64,000 bases of DNA from NCBI GenBank assembly GCA_023055505.1, contig JALIRH010000010.1:3287501-3351500 (forward strand). Direction: 5' to 3'. The stretch is from Callipepla californica brunnescens. Lineage: Eukaryota; Chordata; Aves; Galliformes; Odontophoridae. The notes below the pieces were generated by a model that was given only the letters and a program-made list of their open reading frames with translations, made no database searches and was not told the DNA's origin. Shown piece by piece: positions 11,947-26,100 of the stretch (position 1 is its first letter; every line of letters begins with the position of its first letter). The position numbers and the translations under genes were made by a program.

Positions 11947-14083
11947 ATCAGCAACACACTTGTTGGCGACAGCATGGCAGAGAGGCGCTGCTGAGAGCCA
12001 GAAATTAAAGGTCAGAGCTTGCGTTGTCATGTTAGCAGCAGAACTAGGAACACCTCCTCTGAGTTCTTTGGCAAGTTACTCAACTAGACCATGTCTGCTG
12101 GCACAATGCTTGGGAATCTTTACTGTCACTGGCAAACTGAGGATCCTCAGATAAGGTCTCAAAGATATAAAAACAAAGTACCACAGAGAAACTGTAAGGG
12201 CTGTTCAGCCTAGACAACTAACTATAAATTGGGAAGCCTTACATGCAGTGTGCCAGCTGGTCCTGTGCTAAACATGGCAGCTGCAGCAGCTGGGCTGGGA
12301 TGCCCAGAGGGCACTGCCCCAGCACCAGGCAGCATGGTGGGGGAGCACTATGCTTGTGCATGGGGTTGGTCTGCACCGCTCATGGTGCTGGTACAGCATG
12401 GTGTGTCGAAGAGGCTCACGGATATATCCAGGGACCAGTGGGTGGGAAAGGGCAATGGGAGGGGAGGAAGAACAACAGCAGTGACAGTGAGCTGTTAAAT
12501 CTGATCATCCCCTCTTGCGAAACTGATACGTGAATGTCAGAAGCGTATCTCATGGCCATGTGTATGTATTTATGCATGAAGCCCTTGCAGCCAGGCTGCC
12601 TGCCAAGCGCTGTCAGCCAGCATGAGCCCTGGGGAGACATCGTCGTCCTGATGCACCATGCTCCCAGGCCGGCACGCGCGGCACACCCTGCCATGGCACC
12701 AAGCTCCGATTGCTGCTGATTTTCTGGTTTCTGCAGAACCAATTTGGCTGTAAACTAATCAGGCAAAAAAAGAGAAAAAACAAAACAACAAAAAAATCAC
12801 AGGAATCGGTTTTCCGTAGCTTCTCATTGCACAGAACTGCAACTGTGCGTTCTGGCACATGAAAGAGAATGGATGGGAAGGAGCAGCTGGGGCAGCAGGG
12901 AGCAGGAGTCCTTCTGGGGCAGCATCAGAGTGTGGTATGCACAGGGTGATGGTCTCAGGGCAGAGCGTGGCCTGGATGTCAGCCAGAGAGTTGAGCAGGC
13001 AGCTCCTCCTCAACAGCACAGTGAGAACAAGAGCTCATTATTAATCAGTTTAAAATATTGGTGCATTTTCCTTATAATAAGGAGGAGAGTGATGACTTAT
13101 TTCTTAGATGTATGTGCTGGCTTTCTGTGCTACACTGTTAGCTGCAGGGGGGCTCACTGATGGAGAATGTGCAGCACCCTTCTCGCCCACCCCCAGAAGA
13201 AAGCCTCCCAACAGCCTGTGGTCAGACAGGGCTTGTTTTCAGGCTACTGTGCGGATGTAATGCCCAAAGATGTTGAAAGCAAACCCTCACCATGTAGGTG
13301 TTAATTGTTATTCACTGGCTTCAAAGACTTTGGGGCTGTTTCGGAGTAAACAAACATGTGCTGCACCCACATCATGCAGTGTCTGATCTGCGATACTGTG
13401 TGCAGCCCAGACAAGCACTGTCAGACAGTGAATGCAGTGGGGGCTCTGCTGCAGCCTTGATGGTGTGTGATAATTAAATACAATCTCAGTTTCTCTAAGG
13501 TTGATGGGCACATTTAGAGAAGACCTCCATATGTCACACCTTGCTCATAAACAGAGAGGGGCAGAGGGAGAGCAGCCTTTATTCTCACTGTCAATCATTA
13601 AGCCAAAATCTGTGCTCTGCAGCCAAGGCTGTACCTGGGCTGAGACCACACATCAACCTGCAGCAGCTGGGAGGAGCAGTGGTGTGGGCATTGCTGAAGA
13701 AGCAGTGTACTTCTTCCTCTGAGCTTCTTTGCTCTGAAGAAAAAAACTTTTTTTTTTTTCCTGGTTCAGAGCATATCAGATGCATATTTGAGCACTTGCA
13801 CATGCAAGCCCACATCTATACTCTGGGAAATCAGCTCTCTGTATGGTCTCATAGTCTCATGGTTTCCCTGTGACTTTCCCAGAAATCCTGTAGGCTGACA
13901 AAAGCATGCTGGGATTTGATAAGCAGAGGAGGAACTGTTCCTGGGCCACTGCAGCAGCCCCAGACTCAGCCCATGCTGCTCCTGTGGGACCAGCACAGAT
14001 CTTCAGCTTGCGGCTCTGTCCAACCACATCCCACCCCAGCCTGCAGTGTGGCCAGCCTGGTCTTCCTGCTCCACGGCTTCCCT

Positions 14084-14285
14084 CTGGATATTATTGGTTA
14101 TAAGGAAAAAGTTTTTTACAATAAGGGCACAGGTTGCCCAGACAGGCTGTGGATGTCCTATCCCTGGAGATACTCAAGGTCAGGCTGGCTGGGGCTCTGA
14201 GCACCTGACGGAGCTGTAGGTGTCTCTGCTCATTGCACAGGGTTAGACTAGGTGGTCTTTAAGGGTTCATTCCAACTCAAGTGAG
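14084..14285 (+). mobile_element. CR1 LINE, 3'-end fragment, plus orientation
   Basis: The segment follows the conserved 3' part of avian CR1 retrotransposons. In order it has the GGATATTA...GGAAAAAGTTTTTTAC portion, then CACAGGTTGCCCAGACAGG, GTGGATGTCCTATCCCTGGA, ATACTCAAGGTCAGGCTGG, and finally the GACTAGGTGGTCTTTAAGGG and CATTCCAACTCAAG end. The terminal 8-bp repeats typical of CR1 have decayed past recognition. As with most genomic CR1 copies it is strongly 5'-truncated and has no coding capacity left. Its sense orientation matches PARD3B, but it lies upstream of the gene. The family assignment rests on remembered CR1 consensus features and is confident at family level only. Confidence 0.85.
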
Positions 14286-14840
14286 TTCTTGCACTGCTGT
14301 GTGGTTGTTAGACAGTGCAGAACATGGGCTGCCTTTCCGAGTGCACACCCGAGCTGGTGGGGTATTCATTCATGCTGCAGCCGCAGTCCCCATGTGATGT
14401 CTGATGTCACGCCGTGGTTTTGAGGTATTTTCATACTGCCTTCTTGTTGGTTTGTGGTGACTTTTGGTTGTACTGATCTCCGTGGGCAGATTGATCTGCT
14501 GTGACCGCAGTGGTGCTGGGCTGCCCCTTGTCAGGTTAGGGTCACACAGATCCAGAAGGTCACACGGCATGAGGCCCTGCCCAGCACACATGGCACAGGG
14601 AAAGAAGGATGCAGGGCAAGCTGCAGAGCCTGGTGCTCGTGTTGTTGCTTTGCTGTACGCAAGGAACGGTGCCGTGGCTGCAATGGGCTGTGTGTCCGTG
14701 TGTTTGCTGCACGGGGCAGAGCGGACTTGTGTGTGGCAGCACAGTGCTTGGGACGGATCGCGGTGGGTGAGGGCTGTGTAATATGTGCTTGTGCGTGGCT
14801 TGTTTCGCCACTTCACATCTTGAAGGCTGTCCGGCTACGG

Positions 14841-14980
14841 GATCACAGCACATCCCTCGTTGGGTCACACAGACCACCGAGTCCAACTCCCGGCTCTGCG
14901 CCCAACACCCAGCCCGAGAGAGTCGTTCCAAGGTCGATCGCGCTCGGGCAGCTGGGGGCCGCGCCCGCCGCCCTCTGCTG
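14841..14980 (-). mobile_element. Probable CR1 LINE fragment, minus orientation, at the CpG-island edge
   Basis: Read on the + strand, this follows the reverse complement of the CR1 3' region. It starts GATCACAG, then ACCACCGAGTCCAACTCCCG, GCTCTGCGCCCAACACC, GAGAGAGTCGTTCCAAGG, and GCTCGGGCAGCTGGGGGCC. The element's 3' end is therefore on the left and its 5' side on the right. The right boundary is unclear, because the copy merges into GC-rich promoter DNA. It is CpG-rich for a CR1 remnant, as expected if it sits in an unmethylated island. I am less sure of this copy than of the one at 14.1 kb. Confidence 0.6.
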
Positions 14981-15063
14981 CAAAAATGTAAGGCCCTGCC
15001 TGACCCCCGGCGCAGCTGCACGTCGTTCCCTCGGACGGGGCCGCGCAGCGCCGCGTGCCGTGA

Positions 15064-15741
<678 letters not shown>

Positions 15742-15915
15742 TGACAAACAAACTTGGTTCGGACGCGAACAGAGCTCGCGCTGCTCGCATCGAGCCCGCG
15801 TGCTCCCGCACCGGCCGCTCCGTGCGCGCCCGCCTGCGTCGGGATACGGACCGCCGGCGTGCGCGACGAGTTCTCGGGCTGTGCCGAAGAAGAGGAAAAA
15901 CATCGTACCGCTGAT

Positions 15916-15938
15916 CCCCTCCCACCCCACCCCACCCC
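15916..15938 (-). promoter_or_regulatory. C-tract cluster: G-quadruplex motif on the minus strand
   Basis: The + strand C tracts at 15916-15919, 15921-15923, 15925-15928, 15930-15933 and 15935-15938 are separated by single T or A bases. The minus strand can therefore form a very compact G-quadruplex and the plus strand an i-motif. It lies in the intronic part of the CpG island. Confidence 0.55.
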
Positions 15939-18900
15939 GGGAGAGGCAGGTGCGGGGTTTCGCGCGGCGCCGGTGGGAGGCCCGGCACCGGGACATGAGC
16001 CGCCGGCTGCGGGCCCTCGCGAGGCCTGGCAGGGCAGCACCCTGTGCAGGGCACTGCGGGGCTGCTGCTGGCTGCCCCGGGATGCTTTCTGCTCTGCCTG
16101 GCGCTGTGCGGTGGCCCTAGCATGGAACTAGGAGTGATGGTCTCGTTCTGCTGTGTAGCTTTATTCTGAGGGAAACTTCTGCTGAAGCGTTAGATCCATC
16201 ACGAGCTGCTGAGTACCACTGATAGCAGTCACCGTCCTGCAGTGCTTTCAGCGGCCTTAACGCTTCCAGCCTGACATGTCTTATATAAGGATCTTCCAAT
16301 GAATATTGCAAAGTGTTAGTAGCATTCTTGTACCGTTATGGCCAACAGTCAGCGTGATGTGCACAAAAGTGTGCCTCAGAGTGCTGATACAGGCAACTCA
16401 CTGCCACTCGAGGGTGGCTGTTATCAGAAACCACTGCTGTGGTTGAGGTGAGTGTAGAAATTTAAAGTTTTTTTTCAGCCGGTGTTTGTGATGGGCCTGG
16501 AGTTAGGGTAGTGGCGACAGCTGGAAAGTGGCCCAAGAAGCATCTGTATAAATACATCACCTCTCCTGTCCCCACACCACCTCAACCTCTTCTTTTCTTC
16601 ACTTGTTTATCTTGGTTTGGATGGTTGTTTGGTTTTTGTTTGTTTGTTTTTTGCCCATGTGTAGGGTTTTTTTTTTTTTTGTTCTTTTTTTTTTTAAGGA
16701 AGGGGCAGCAAGATCTCTGCATTTCTTAGTCAAGGCCATTCCTGTTCCAGAAGACTGGGCAATCAGCGGAGGAAAAAAACCCAACATCTCAAGAGATGTG
16801 CAGTGAAACATATCTGAAGGTTTTGCATCCAGTTTGTTATTCAGGTGGTAGATGTACATGATGATTTTTATTCTCAGCAGTCATCTATTATGCCACGTTC
16901 AGAGGATGTGAGGTCTGAAGCATCTGGTCTCCTATGTAGGACAGCCAGAGGCTGCAGTTCGTGCTTCGGATCTTACTTTTCTTGCCTCTCTGATTTAAAC
17001 TATCACTATTTCCTTGTAGAAGTTGTCAGTTCCATGTTCTGTGTCATGGATGGGCACAGTGGTTACAGGCCCACGTGGTCAGAAATCACTGATCACGTTG
17101 GGCAGTGGTGGTCCAGAACTTGCAGGAGGACACGCAGAGAGGCAGGGAGTGGAGAAGCATCCTAAGGGCCTGAGCAATACAGAACAGGATTCAGTTCAAG
17201 TCACTGAAAGTTGGGTGGCTGCTGTGCTCTCTCTCCCCCTTTTTCACTGGAAGTTTAAGCAGATTTTTTTTGGCAGTGCTTTGATCAATTGCTCTGTAGT
17301 CTACACATTTTGCAGTGGAGCTAGCCAAAAAGATAAGGAGATTGATTTTTGTCTCATCTCATCAAACGTTATCTGGATTTAGTGCTCTTTGTAGAGGGGA
17401 AATTTGGGGTTGGCCAAACAGTTTGTATGCACTCCACAAACAGCTCATCTCATTGCCTCCTGCAGTGTTTCCAAGTAGTGTGACAAGGAGGGATGGGCTG
17501 TTCTGCCATTTCTTTTTTTTCCCACCTCATTCTACAGTTAACTTCTTAAAACTTTAAGATTTTTTGTTTCTAAAACATAGGCTCTCAAAGATGGGAGACC
17601 CAGGGAATGGGATTATTTCAGGATAATCAGCAGCTGAGATCTGTTCAGTGATGTGGGCGCATGAACAGGTTTGTGTGAAAGATAACTTAAGGTTTGTTTT
17701 CCTTTTCAAAATATTTAGAATGTTTGGAATGCTTCCTGTGGCAGAATACTGCTGTTGCTGTTGGCACTCGGTGTGCTTTATGTAATTTTTGAGTGTTAAC
17801 AACCACTAAAAAACAAAGTGGAAAATATTATTGTTACAGTGCCTGAAGTATTTGGAGAAGGCAGGAAAATGGGTGCAAGGCACATCCCTCATAGCTGCAG
17901 AATGGAAAATGAAGAAGGTAGCTAGGATACAGGCGTCGGGAATTTTGTCTTTGTTTTGGTACTGTCAGATGCCCCAGAAATGTGTGTGAGAGGCTTTGTG
18001 TTTCAAGGGTTCTTCTGGAAGCAGAATTTTGCTATTACACTGCAGTCATGAAATGGATTTCTTGTGTCTGGTAAAGGGGAAGATGTGAGATTAGAATATT
18101 AATTCACTTATATTGTAAGGTATTTGCATTTCTGTTTGTGATAGACTTACAGTACTCGGCACCTCTTTACACTTACATTGTTGAGACAACAAATGGCCAA
18201 GTCTTGCATTTCCATGAGACTTTTGGTAAATAGCTGAGAACTCAGCAAGCCATGGCTTGTTGCAGCCTGCTGCATTTTCTCAGCAAATTTGGTTTGATTT
18301 CTTGGTGAAGTTTCATTGTGGAAGCTCAGTTCCCGTCATTAACAGAAACGAAGTACAGGACCTTTGTTACAGCTGGAAAAACAAACTGATTCGTTTTTGC
18401 TATTATGGATCTTAGCAGTGATTTTTAGAGTACTGTTATAGTTCTGAATGAGCAAATCTGTGATTCTGGAGAATATAACTGTTGGGACAACATCATCTAA
18501 GAGAATGTTTGGGATTGCATGGTGTGGTTTGGATTTACGAAAATGTTTTGTTGATCATCTGCTTGTAGATAAGTTTTCAGAGAAGTGTCTCACTCATCTC
18601 AGGAGGTTCCTTGTGTTTCAGTGCGGTGACATTTGATGGAATCTGCAATTTGGGATCTACTTTTGCTGTTGGGAAGTGTGTGTGCTCAGGCTTCCTGCTG
18701 GTAGGTGAATCCAGCAGGACTGGTGTCCATTCCACTGCTGTTTTGTATAGCTCGGTATTCTGTGATGCCTTGGGGAGCGCTTGCTGGTTACCTGTATTGG
18801 GGTTCTTTGCCAAGTAAGTGCAGTTACTGTGTCTGTCAGCCTCCTGTTGGGAGTGCTGATGTAGTCAAATATTAGTTGGACTGTCTTGCATGGGCTTGGT

Positions 18901-20468
18901 GAACAGTTGTGATGAGCACTGGAGCGTGCAGTTGACTCTGTGGTGGTGATGGTAACTTCAGCTGGCAGTCAGACCGAATGGGAAGCAGTAATAACAGTGG
19001 CTGAGTTGATCTGAGAATGATGTGTTTGCGAGTGGAGTAAAAAATGATGAGTTGTTTAGATGGTATTGGCTGTCTTCCCAAGTTATTCCCAAGCATTGGA
19101 AGAGCTGCAGGTTGACTGTCTAGATCATGTTCTAATTCTTATTAAATAATAATAATAATAAAAATAATCATAGTAATTAAAAGAAAAATAAAATGGTAGA
19201 TCTTTCCCATTCTCCCTCTTCTTGTCTGCCTCAAATTGTTGTGATGTAGTGCTGTTGTAAATCAGCCAGAAGGCAGACAGGGCTGTAGTGTTCTTCCTGC
19301 AGTTTCTCTGAAAACACTGGGTGGGGGGAAAGGGAAATGGCAATTTGTTTTTACTCAGAACTCTATGCTTACAAAAATGCTTGCAGAAACGTAATGCATT
19401 TCTTCAGAAGATATCAGGTGTATGTGGGAACCTTCAGGTTTGTTTGCTACGATAGCAGGCTAAAAAGGAATAGAACTCGACACGCTGCTTTTCCATTACA
19501 GTTGTGTGAGTTCATGGCAACTGACTCATGTGCAGGAAAGGAAATTATGTGAGCAGGGGGAGTAAAGAAAAAGGAAGGAGGCAATTATTTCAATATTTTT
19601 TATATAGCAGTTATTGACTTGACCGTGCTAGTGATACCTTATTTATGCTGGAAATAACTTTCAAGTGGCTGAAGGATGAGAGTTTCTCACAGAGTTTTTT
19701 GGAATGAGTTGTATCCTTAACTTGTAACCGTCACTGATGGTGTGAGAGATACTTTTTGACAAATATTTTTTTCCTATCTTTTCCTGGATTCATTGTTGCA
19801 ACGTGACCATGTGGTGCGGTTCTGTTGCTTGTTTGGTTTGCCGCTGGGTTAGGTGGAGTTGCTGAAGTCTTTCAAGGGGAACACGTGAAAGTAAGGGTAT
19901 GAGATTCTCAGAACTGGTGTGTGTCTTTGTGGCCTCGGCAGTCAAAATGGCGATTATACAAAGCTTTCTGAATAAGGCTCTTTTTCTGGTTTAAAGAAAA
20001 GAAATCAAAAACAAAACCCTTCCCACAGTTTAAACGAGCTTCACACTGGGGTGTTGTTATGAGCATTTCTTAAGCAGCAACTTCACGGGAACAAAGATGC
20101 CCTTGACCTGGAACTTGCTTTATAAGTTCTTTGTCCTAGGCTGCTAATTTCTCTTTGTCCTCCAGATGTATAAGTTAAGAAATGACAAGTTTAAGCATAG
20201 AAGAATTGGATCGCTATAACTGTGATCAGTTGGCAGAGGTGTAGAAGCTCTGTTTGTCCTTTGAGCCGTATAAATACTTTATGCTCTGAGCAGTGTCTGT
20301 GGGCTTATTACCTGCCACGCACTGACCGTGTTCCTCCATGTGTGAGTGGTGACATACATGTTGGGAGAGGGAACTGTATACGAGGTGCTGATGGTGGCTT
20401 TCTATTTGTCCCACAGTTAATTAAATTTATAAGGTGATTCTGAACCACTGAGAGTTAAAAGTGGTGGC

Positions 20469-20486
20469 TTTTTTTTTTTTTTTTTT
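20469..20486. repeat. T18 homopolymer
   Basis: Uninterrupted T run on the + strand in intron 1, with no adjoining element. Confidence 0.85.
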
Positions 20487-20674
20487 CCTGTACTGCTTCA
20501 TAGCTACTAGTGTTGATGTAATGAGTTTTTGGTAGATTTCCAATCTCCTTTTCTCTTTTGAACAGGTGCTTATAATCCAAACAAAAACTGCTGTTGGACT
20601 GAAAGTCAAACTTGTCATACAAAATGTCTTATAAGACTTTGTGTACTTATGTAACTTGAAAAATAAATCACTGG

Positions 20675-20689
20675 ATATATATATACACA

Positions 20690-20722
<33 letters not shown>

Positions 20723-20746
20723 ATATAGATATATATGTGTATATTT
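20675..20746. repeat. Compound (AT)n(AC)n(AT)n microsatellite
   Basis: An AT run leads into about ten AC units, then into alternating AT and GT/GA dinucleotides to about 20746. The purine-pyrimidine alternation is nearly unbroken, and the left and right arms are partly complementary. It could fold back or adopt Z-like or cruciform structures. Confidence 0.85.
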
Positions 20747-23164
20747 AATTTTAGGAGCAGACTTCTACCAGTAACTTGTGCTTTTGGCTGAGCATGAAGT
20801 TAGCTGATGTTTGAGGGCAAAGCTGGGTAAAACTAGTGGAAATTCAGCAGGCAAAATGAGAATAACAGTGCAGGTCAGGCGTCAGTCTGTGTGATGATAC
20901 AGAGCTTTCATTTTTTTTTTGTCTCCCAGATGGGATTTATCAAGTTTTGAGTACTATCAGTTGTTATCTCTTGAGAAACAGCTAAGATCTTGTACTAAGT
21001 GGGCGTTAAAACAGCCGTGGATGGAAGCCATTGAAGTCCTCAGTAGTGGCTGATTCCTGGTGCTCCTTGCCCATTTGTGTTCAGGCTCTGAGTTGTCTTG
21101 TAGGGAAGTGAAGAAGAAATTCAACCCCCAAAAAGTGTTTTTCATATCTTCATTTCCAGCTGGGGAAGTACCATGCAGTATGACAGTTTTCATGTTAGAA
21201 AAAATCCCTTCTGGCATGGGGTGGTACAGAAAGATGTTTTTGCTTGCTGTGTGAAATCCCACTTACTGTCTTTCTAAGTACTGGGAAATGGAGGGTTGTA
21301 TTCTGTTGGCATTTTCCTAAAAACTTGATTATTATTATTTTTTTTAATGGATGCAGTTATTATCTTTGGGTTAATGCAGTGTGACTGCTTTCCTCTTCAG
21401 CTGCTCCATATGGTAAGTCAGTTGCATTGTGCCATACCATGCCATATCCTGTCCTGCTCCTGAAGCAGCACACTTCCTCCCCCAGTGAGCATGACATTCT
21501 TTAGGCTTTCCTAATGATGCTAATGTCATAACTGCAGCATTCCTAGGCATGAAGACCTATTGCTATTGAAAACTCCCTCCAGCTCCCTATTAAGACACCT
21601 GAGTTCCATCCTCCATATCTGTGCTGATGCTTAACAGCTCAAGCAGTTTCTATTGTTGAGGACAGATTCTCCTTTATGATATTGTATTTCACTTCTGAAT
21701 TTTGCTTAAGCATAAGGATATACCTGCTTTCTGTTGGGCACTGGCTAACCAGATGACACAGGCTCCCAGGAATCATTTGTTGACAGAAACAGGCTTCAGA
21801 TATCTCTGAGCAGGCGGTGCCCTAAATACACTGTTAAGCTGAAGACGCTGCTTCGTGTGCAAAACTTAGCAAACTGCCACGTTGCAAGACCTTTTGGGAG
21901 GGACTATGCAGTATGATATGTCATACCTCCCTTAATGAAAGTGTTTGTTTTCCTCGTATGTTGTTGTAGTAATTCTGTAATTTGTTCCTTGTACAGTTTC
22001 ACTTCAAAATCTTACATGTACAGCAAACTTTCTTTTATACAACGTTACTGAATGTACTGGATAAGATTTCTTTGGATCATTATCCTGATTTTAAAGAAGA
22101 GATATGTAGGACTTGTTTCTGTAAATGGTTATTTCTTATGTGTAGTGATTGTGCTGTAGATACCTCCATTAAGTGAACCATTGCAATGTTTCAATCTGTC
22201 ATCAAAATTTGCCTTGCAATCCAGTGCAAATATGTTATTTCTGTGCCGTGGGTATCTCCATGCAGTACTCATGTCCTCGCTTTGTTGTGGCAGGTGCTGT
22301 GGCCCTGCACTGGAGCTCAGGTTTGCTCCTGGGGATGTTCCTGCACTGGGCAGTTCAGGTGCATTTTCCTCTGGGCTTGTGGGTGTGCACCGGCAGCAGC
22401 GAATGCCACTGTGAGGCCTCTTTGGTGTTCTTCTTCACTGATTATTCTGCTATGAAAAAGAACACCACGGAGTTCTTGAATGAAGCCCCTTCTTCTAGGC
22501 TGTAATAAGGATCCTTTTGATATGAATGACAGATAGGCACGAAGATGAATGACTGCAGTCTAGTGGAGACTGGTACTTGGGATCACAGGGTTCGTGTGGG
22601 TGAGGGCGAGCAGCTGGGTGGCTAGACTGCATTTTTCTGGCTTAGGATTCCCCTTCAAATATGGGGTTCTGTGGTGTCAAGTGTTTTTGCAGTAAAGCAT
22701 GGGTGTTTCTGCTGAATCTCACCTGTACATTTCTTTTCACCTTCCGGTTTTGAATTAATCTTCATGTCCCATGTTCAGTGCTTTAATTACTTCTTTAAAG
22801 AAATTCTTTCTTATCAATTTTTTTCCTTTGTCTTTAACTGTGAATTAGTCCAGATGAAAGCCTGTATGGAAAGTAATTCAGCAGGCTTTTTTTGGTTCCC
22901 TAAAGTTTCCAAAGGGCTTGCATTGGAAAAATAAAATAAGAATAAAAATCACTGATTGTTTAAGCCCACAGGAAAGTGAGGCAAAGGCATTATTCCATCA
23001 GTCAGATGTGAACTCTGAAAATGCAGTTTAACTCTAAACCACTCACCTTGAGCTAAAATGTTGTTAGCGCTAATAATGATTTTTTGCTAACATACAGTTT
23101 GTTTTTTCCTAATAAAATAAATGTCAGTTGGTTGCCAGCAGTCTATTGGATCATTTTTACAAGC

Positions 23165-23185
23165 TTTTTTTTTTTTTTTTTTTTT
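23165..23185. repeat. T21 homopolymer
   Basis: Uninterrupted T run on the + strand in intron 1. It is one of several long T runs in the sense strand of this gene. Confidence 0.85.
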
Positions 23186-26100
23186 AAGATTTTTGACTTT
23201 AGGAAATATCTGGTCTATTCTAGTCTGCCAAAAGCGTGGCTTATTTTGCTTTGGCTGATTAGATTCAGTTGTATGTTCTTTGGGATGCTCACTCTGCTGA
23301 GACTTTTTTCCAGAAGTTGTCTTTGTATCTTCTAGATCCAACCCCTCAGCTTCCAGTTCCGTAGGGCAGGTTCCAGCAGTACACTGATGTCAGATACTTC
23401 ATCACCATATTTCCAAGAAGTTGGGTACTACGTTCGCTCAGCCACTCTGTTTCTAGTGGCTCCCTTATTTAAGAAATATGACAGCATTTTTTTTAGCTGA
23501 TATTGGCAACATGGATGTCTTTGTTTGCTCCTGGTTCCTCAACCCGTTCTTTGGCCAAGGAGTAGAAAATTAGAGAACTGAATCCACATGGGTTTACATG
23601 GGGAAAGATTGCTGAGATTTTTTTCAGGGTCTAAAGGGAGCTGATATCCTCAGCTTCCCCAGAATGATGCTCGTACGAAAAAAACCAACAACAACAACAA
23701 ACAGCTGCTGCTATTTTACAATTAATTTTTCCCTGCTGCTTGTACCGAATATGTTCTGAACAACTGTTTGAGGAGTTTCTGGCATTATATCTGCAAAAAG
23801 AAAACTCCCTAAAGAATTGGAAATTTGAAATGATTATGTTGGACAAGAAAAAGAGGAATATTCATTGACAACTTGACGCTGTGCATGGAGAAAAACTGGT
23901 GATGCAGTTCAGTTGTGAGGCAGGGCTGGCTTATGTGTCTGTGGAAAAAGGTAGGGGAAAGGTGGTGGTGGGAATGGAAAAACTAGCTTATGGTCTGTTC
24001 TATGAATAATCAATGGCAACTCTTTGTGCTAGGCTAGAAGATTAGCACTTGAAAACCCAATGAAGTGTTCTGTATTAATGTTTTCAGGAATAATTGTTTG
24101 GGTGACTCTCATTCACTTGCTGACTAGTGGAAGATTGTAACTTGACCTGAAAGACTCCAATAGGATCTGCTCTGCTAGCTTTCCAAATAGCAAAACTAAG
24201 AATTAATTTTTGTTCAAAATACCCAGCATAGCTCAGAAATGCTTGAAAGAACACTCATGGCCTGTGCATTTCAAGTACATTGCTTCTGAGTCTTTCTTTC
24301 CTGTACAATTACTGTTGCCTTCAATCTTTTTTTTTCTTTTTTTTCCCTATTTTTGAGCCTGCCAGAAGAACAAAATTAGTCAGGACGGTTACCCTTTTCA
24401 TATACTTCTACTTGAAGTAATGTGGGTCAGATGCAAGTATGATGGTGTTATCACTCTAATCTATGAATCTGGAAAAACGGTGGTTTGGACCATCTTCCAT
24501 CTAAATAGCATCTACTGTTCTGGGGAAGTAGTTGCCACAAGGCAGAAACTGGAAGGTGTAGTTATGCATCTGTATGTATGGTGTACTTTTTTGCTTTTTA
24601 ATTACACCCTTCACGCAGCATTGAAAAATGTAGCACTGAAGTTGGACTGTGTTTTTCTTGTTGTCTAGGGCCCTGCTATGTTACAAGGTGCTGTTTGCTG
24701 TTTTTCTCCAGCAACTTTTAACTCTGCTGTTTAACACTGAGTGTAGACTGAATACCCACTTTGGTTATATAGATTTTAATACAGCATGCATTTCACAGTT
24801 ATGTATGTTGCCAGTGTATGCTTTCTTGTCTGAAAGAACTATGTATTTTCACACGGTCAGAGTTTTATTAAATACGTGATATTTAAAGAGACAGGATGAG
24901 CTAGGTACGTCTGTTTGGGTAGCTTCAGACGTTTCAAATGTAACATACATCTGGCAGCATGCGCACATTGTTTATCTTGGTATGGCAGAACCATCTTTTG
25001 AATTCAGAGGAAGTGGAGAAGCCTGGCTTATTGTTCATACTGCAGTTTATTAATGGCTGTAGATATGAAAAGAGCATCTCGCTAAATGGAAGTCTCGGTC
25101 AACCTCTGACTCTTGTCTTAAAGGTTTGAGAATAGACAATATGAAAAAATCCCAGCTTCTTTCCAGATGGCTGAATGCTTGATGTGTCTTTATGTTTAGC
25201 TGTCATTCAAATGTGAATGCTGTGGTGATTATAAGTGTCTTCCATTTTTCTGGTTTGAAATGAACCCTTTTATGCATTGTGTGCTTACAGATTAAATGTT
25301 TGGCTTATCAGTGGGGATTTTAGAGCAATAAAACCCAACTTGATGGTATAGCAAAATCCAGGACGGTCGAGTTCATAGCTGCCTCGAGAGATCCGCGTAA
25401 CATGTTGCATACCATCATTTTGAAATAAGCTGTAATGAACTATTAGCACTCTTATAAGTGCTTTTTTCAGAGCTGAAACTTCTTGTGCACTGTAAGAGGG
25501 AAGAATGAGCATGAGGGAAGAAATTTATTTAAATTGGGAAGGCAAACAATAAGTACATTTTTGTTACTAAGTTGTGAATGTGAAGTACACTTTTTACACA
25601 CCGGTTTTAGACAAGTTTAATATTCAAAGACACGGACTACAATTTGATGATTAAATTGTTAAATACTGTATTTGCTAAAGATAAATGAATTTTCAGGATT
25701 TTTGTTGTTGTTGCTTTTATGTTTTGGAGCCTAACTTTGTTAAGGGTATGTATAGAGTAAAAGAGACTTCTGATAATGCAGCCAGAGCTTTTGCAGATTC
25801 TATGGAAGGTCTGAAGTGATCAATGTACCAGCAAATTCCGATGTTGTTTTGTTTTGTTTTTCCCTTTTAACTGACAATGACTGTTTCCTTACCTGCTAGC
25901 CTCTTTTAAAAGAGAATTAACTGCTTTGTTGCATGTGCATTCGTTTTTTCAAGGCTCTGGTTTGTAGCAATGAAGCTACCACTTAGCAGAAGTACGTCCG
26001 ATTACTTTCTGTAAAGCCTTCACACCAAGCAGTGAATATGTCATGGCTGAACCTGGCCATCTCAAACTCTCTACCAATGCCTGCATATGAGCTAGGAAAA

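Larger units (their letters stand above)
1..14083. other. Intergenic upstream flank of PARD3B, no recognisable gene
   Basis: I recognise no protein-coding exon, tRNA or rRNA in this 14 kb on either strand. Open stretches exist on both strands, for example 3524-4288 (+), 3767-4234 (-), 7837-8376 (+) and 7905-8537 (-). Their translations match no family I know, show no domain motifs, and overlap one another on opposite strands, so I do not call them genes. The segment holds an AAAG repeat near 1.85 kb, an AC repeat near 4.64 kb, a TTTG run near 5.3 kb, an A/C-rich tract near 7.35 kb, a CpG-enriched patch near 6.9 kb and a consensus CRE near 11.94 kb. Short uncharacterised non-coding transcripts cannot be excluded. 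Confidence 0.6.
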
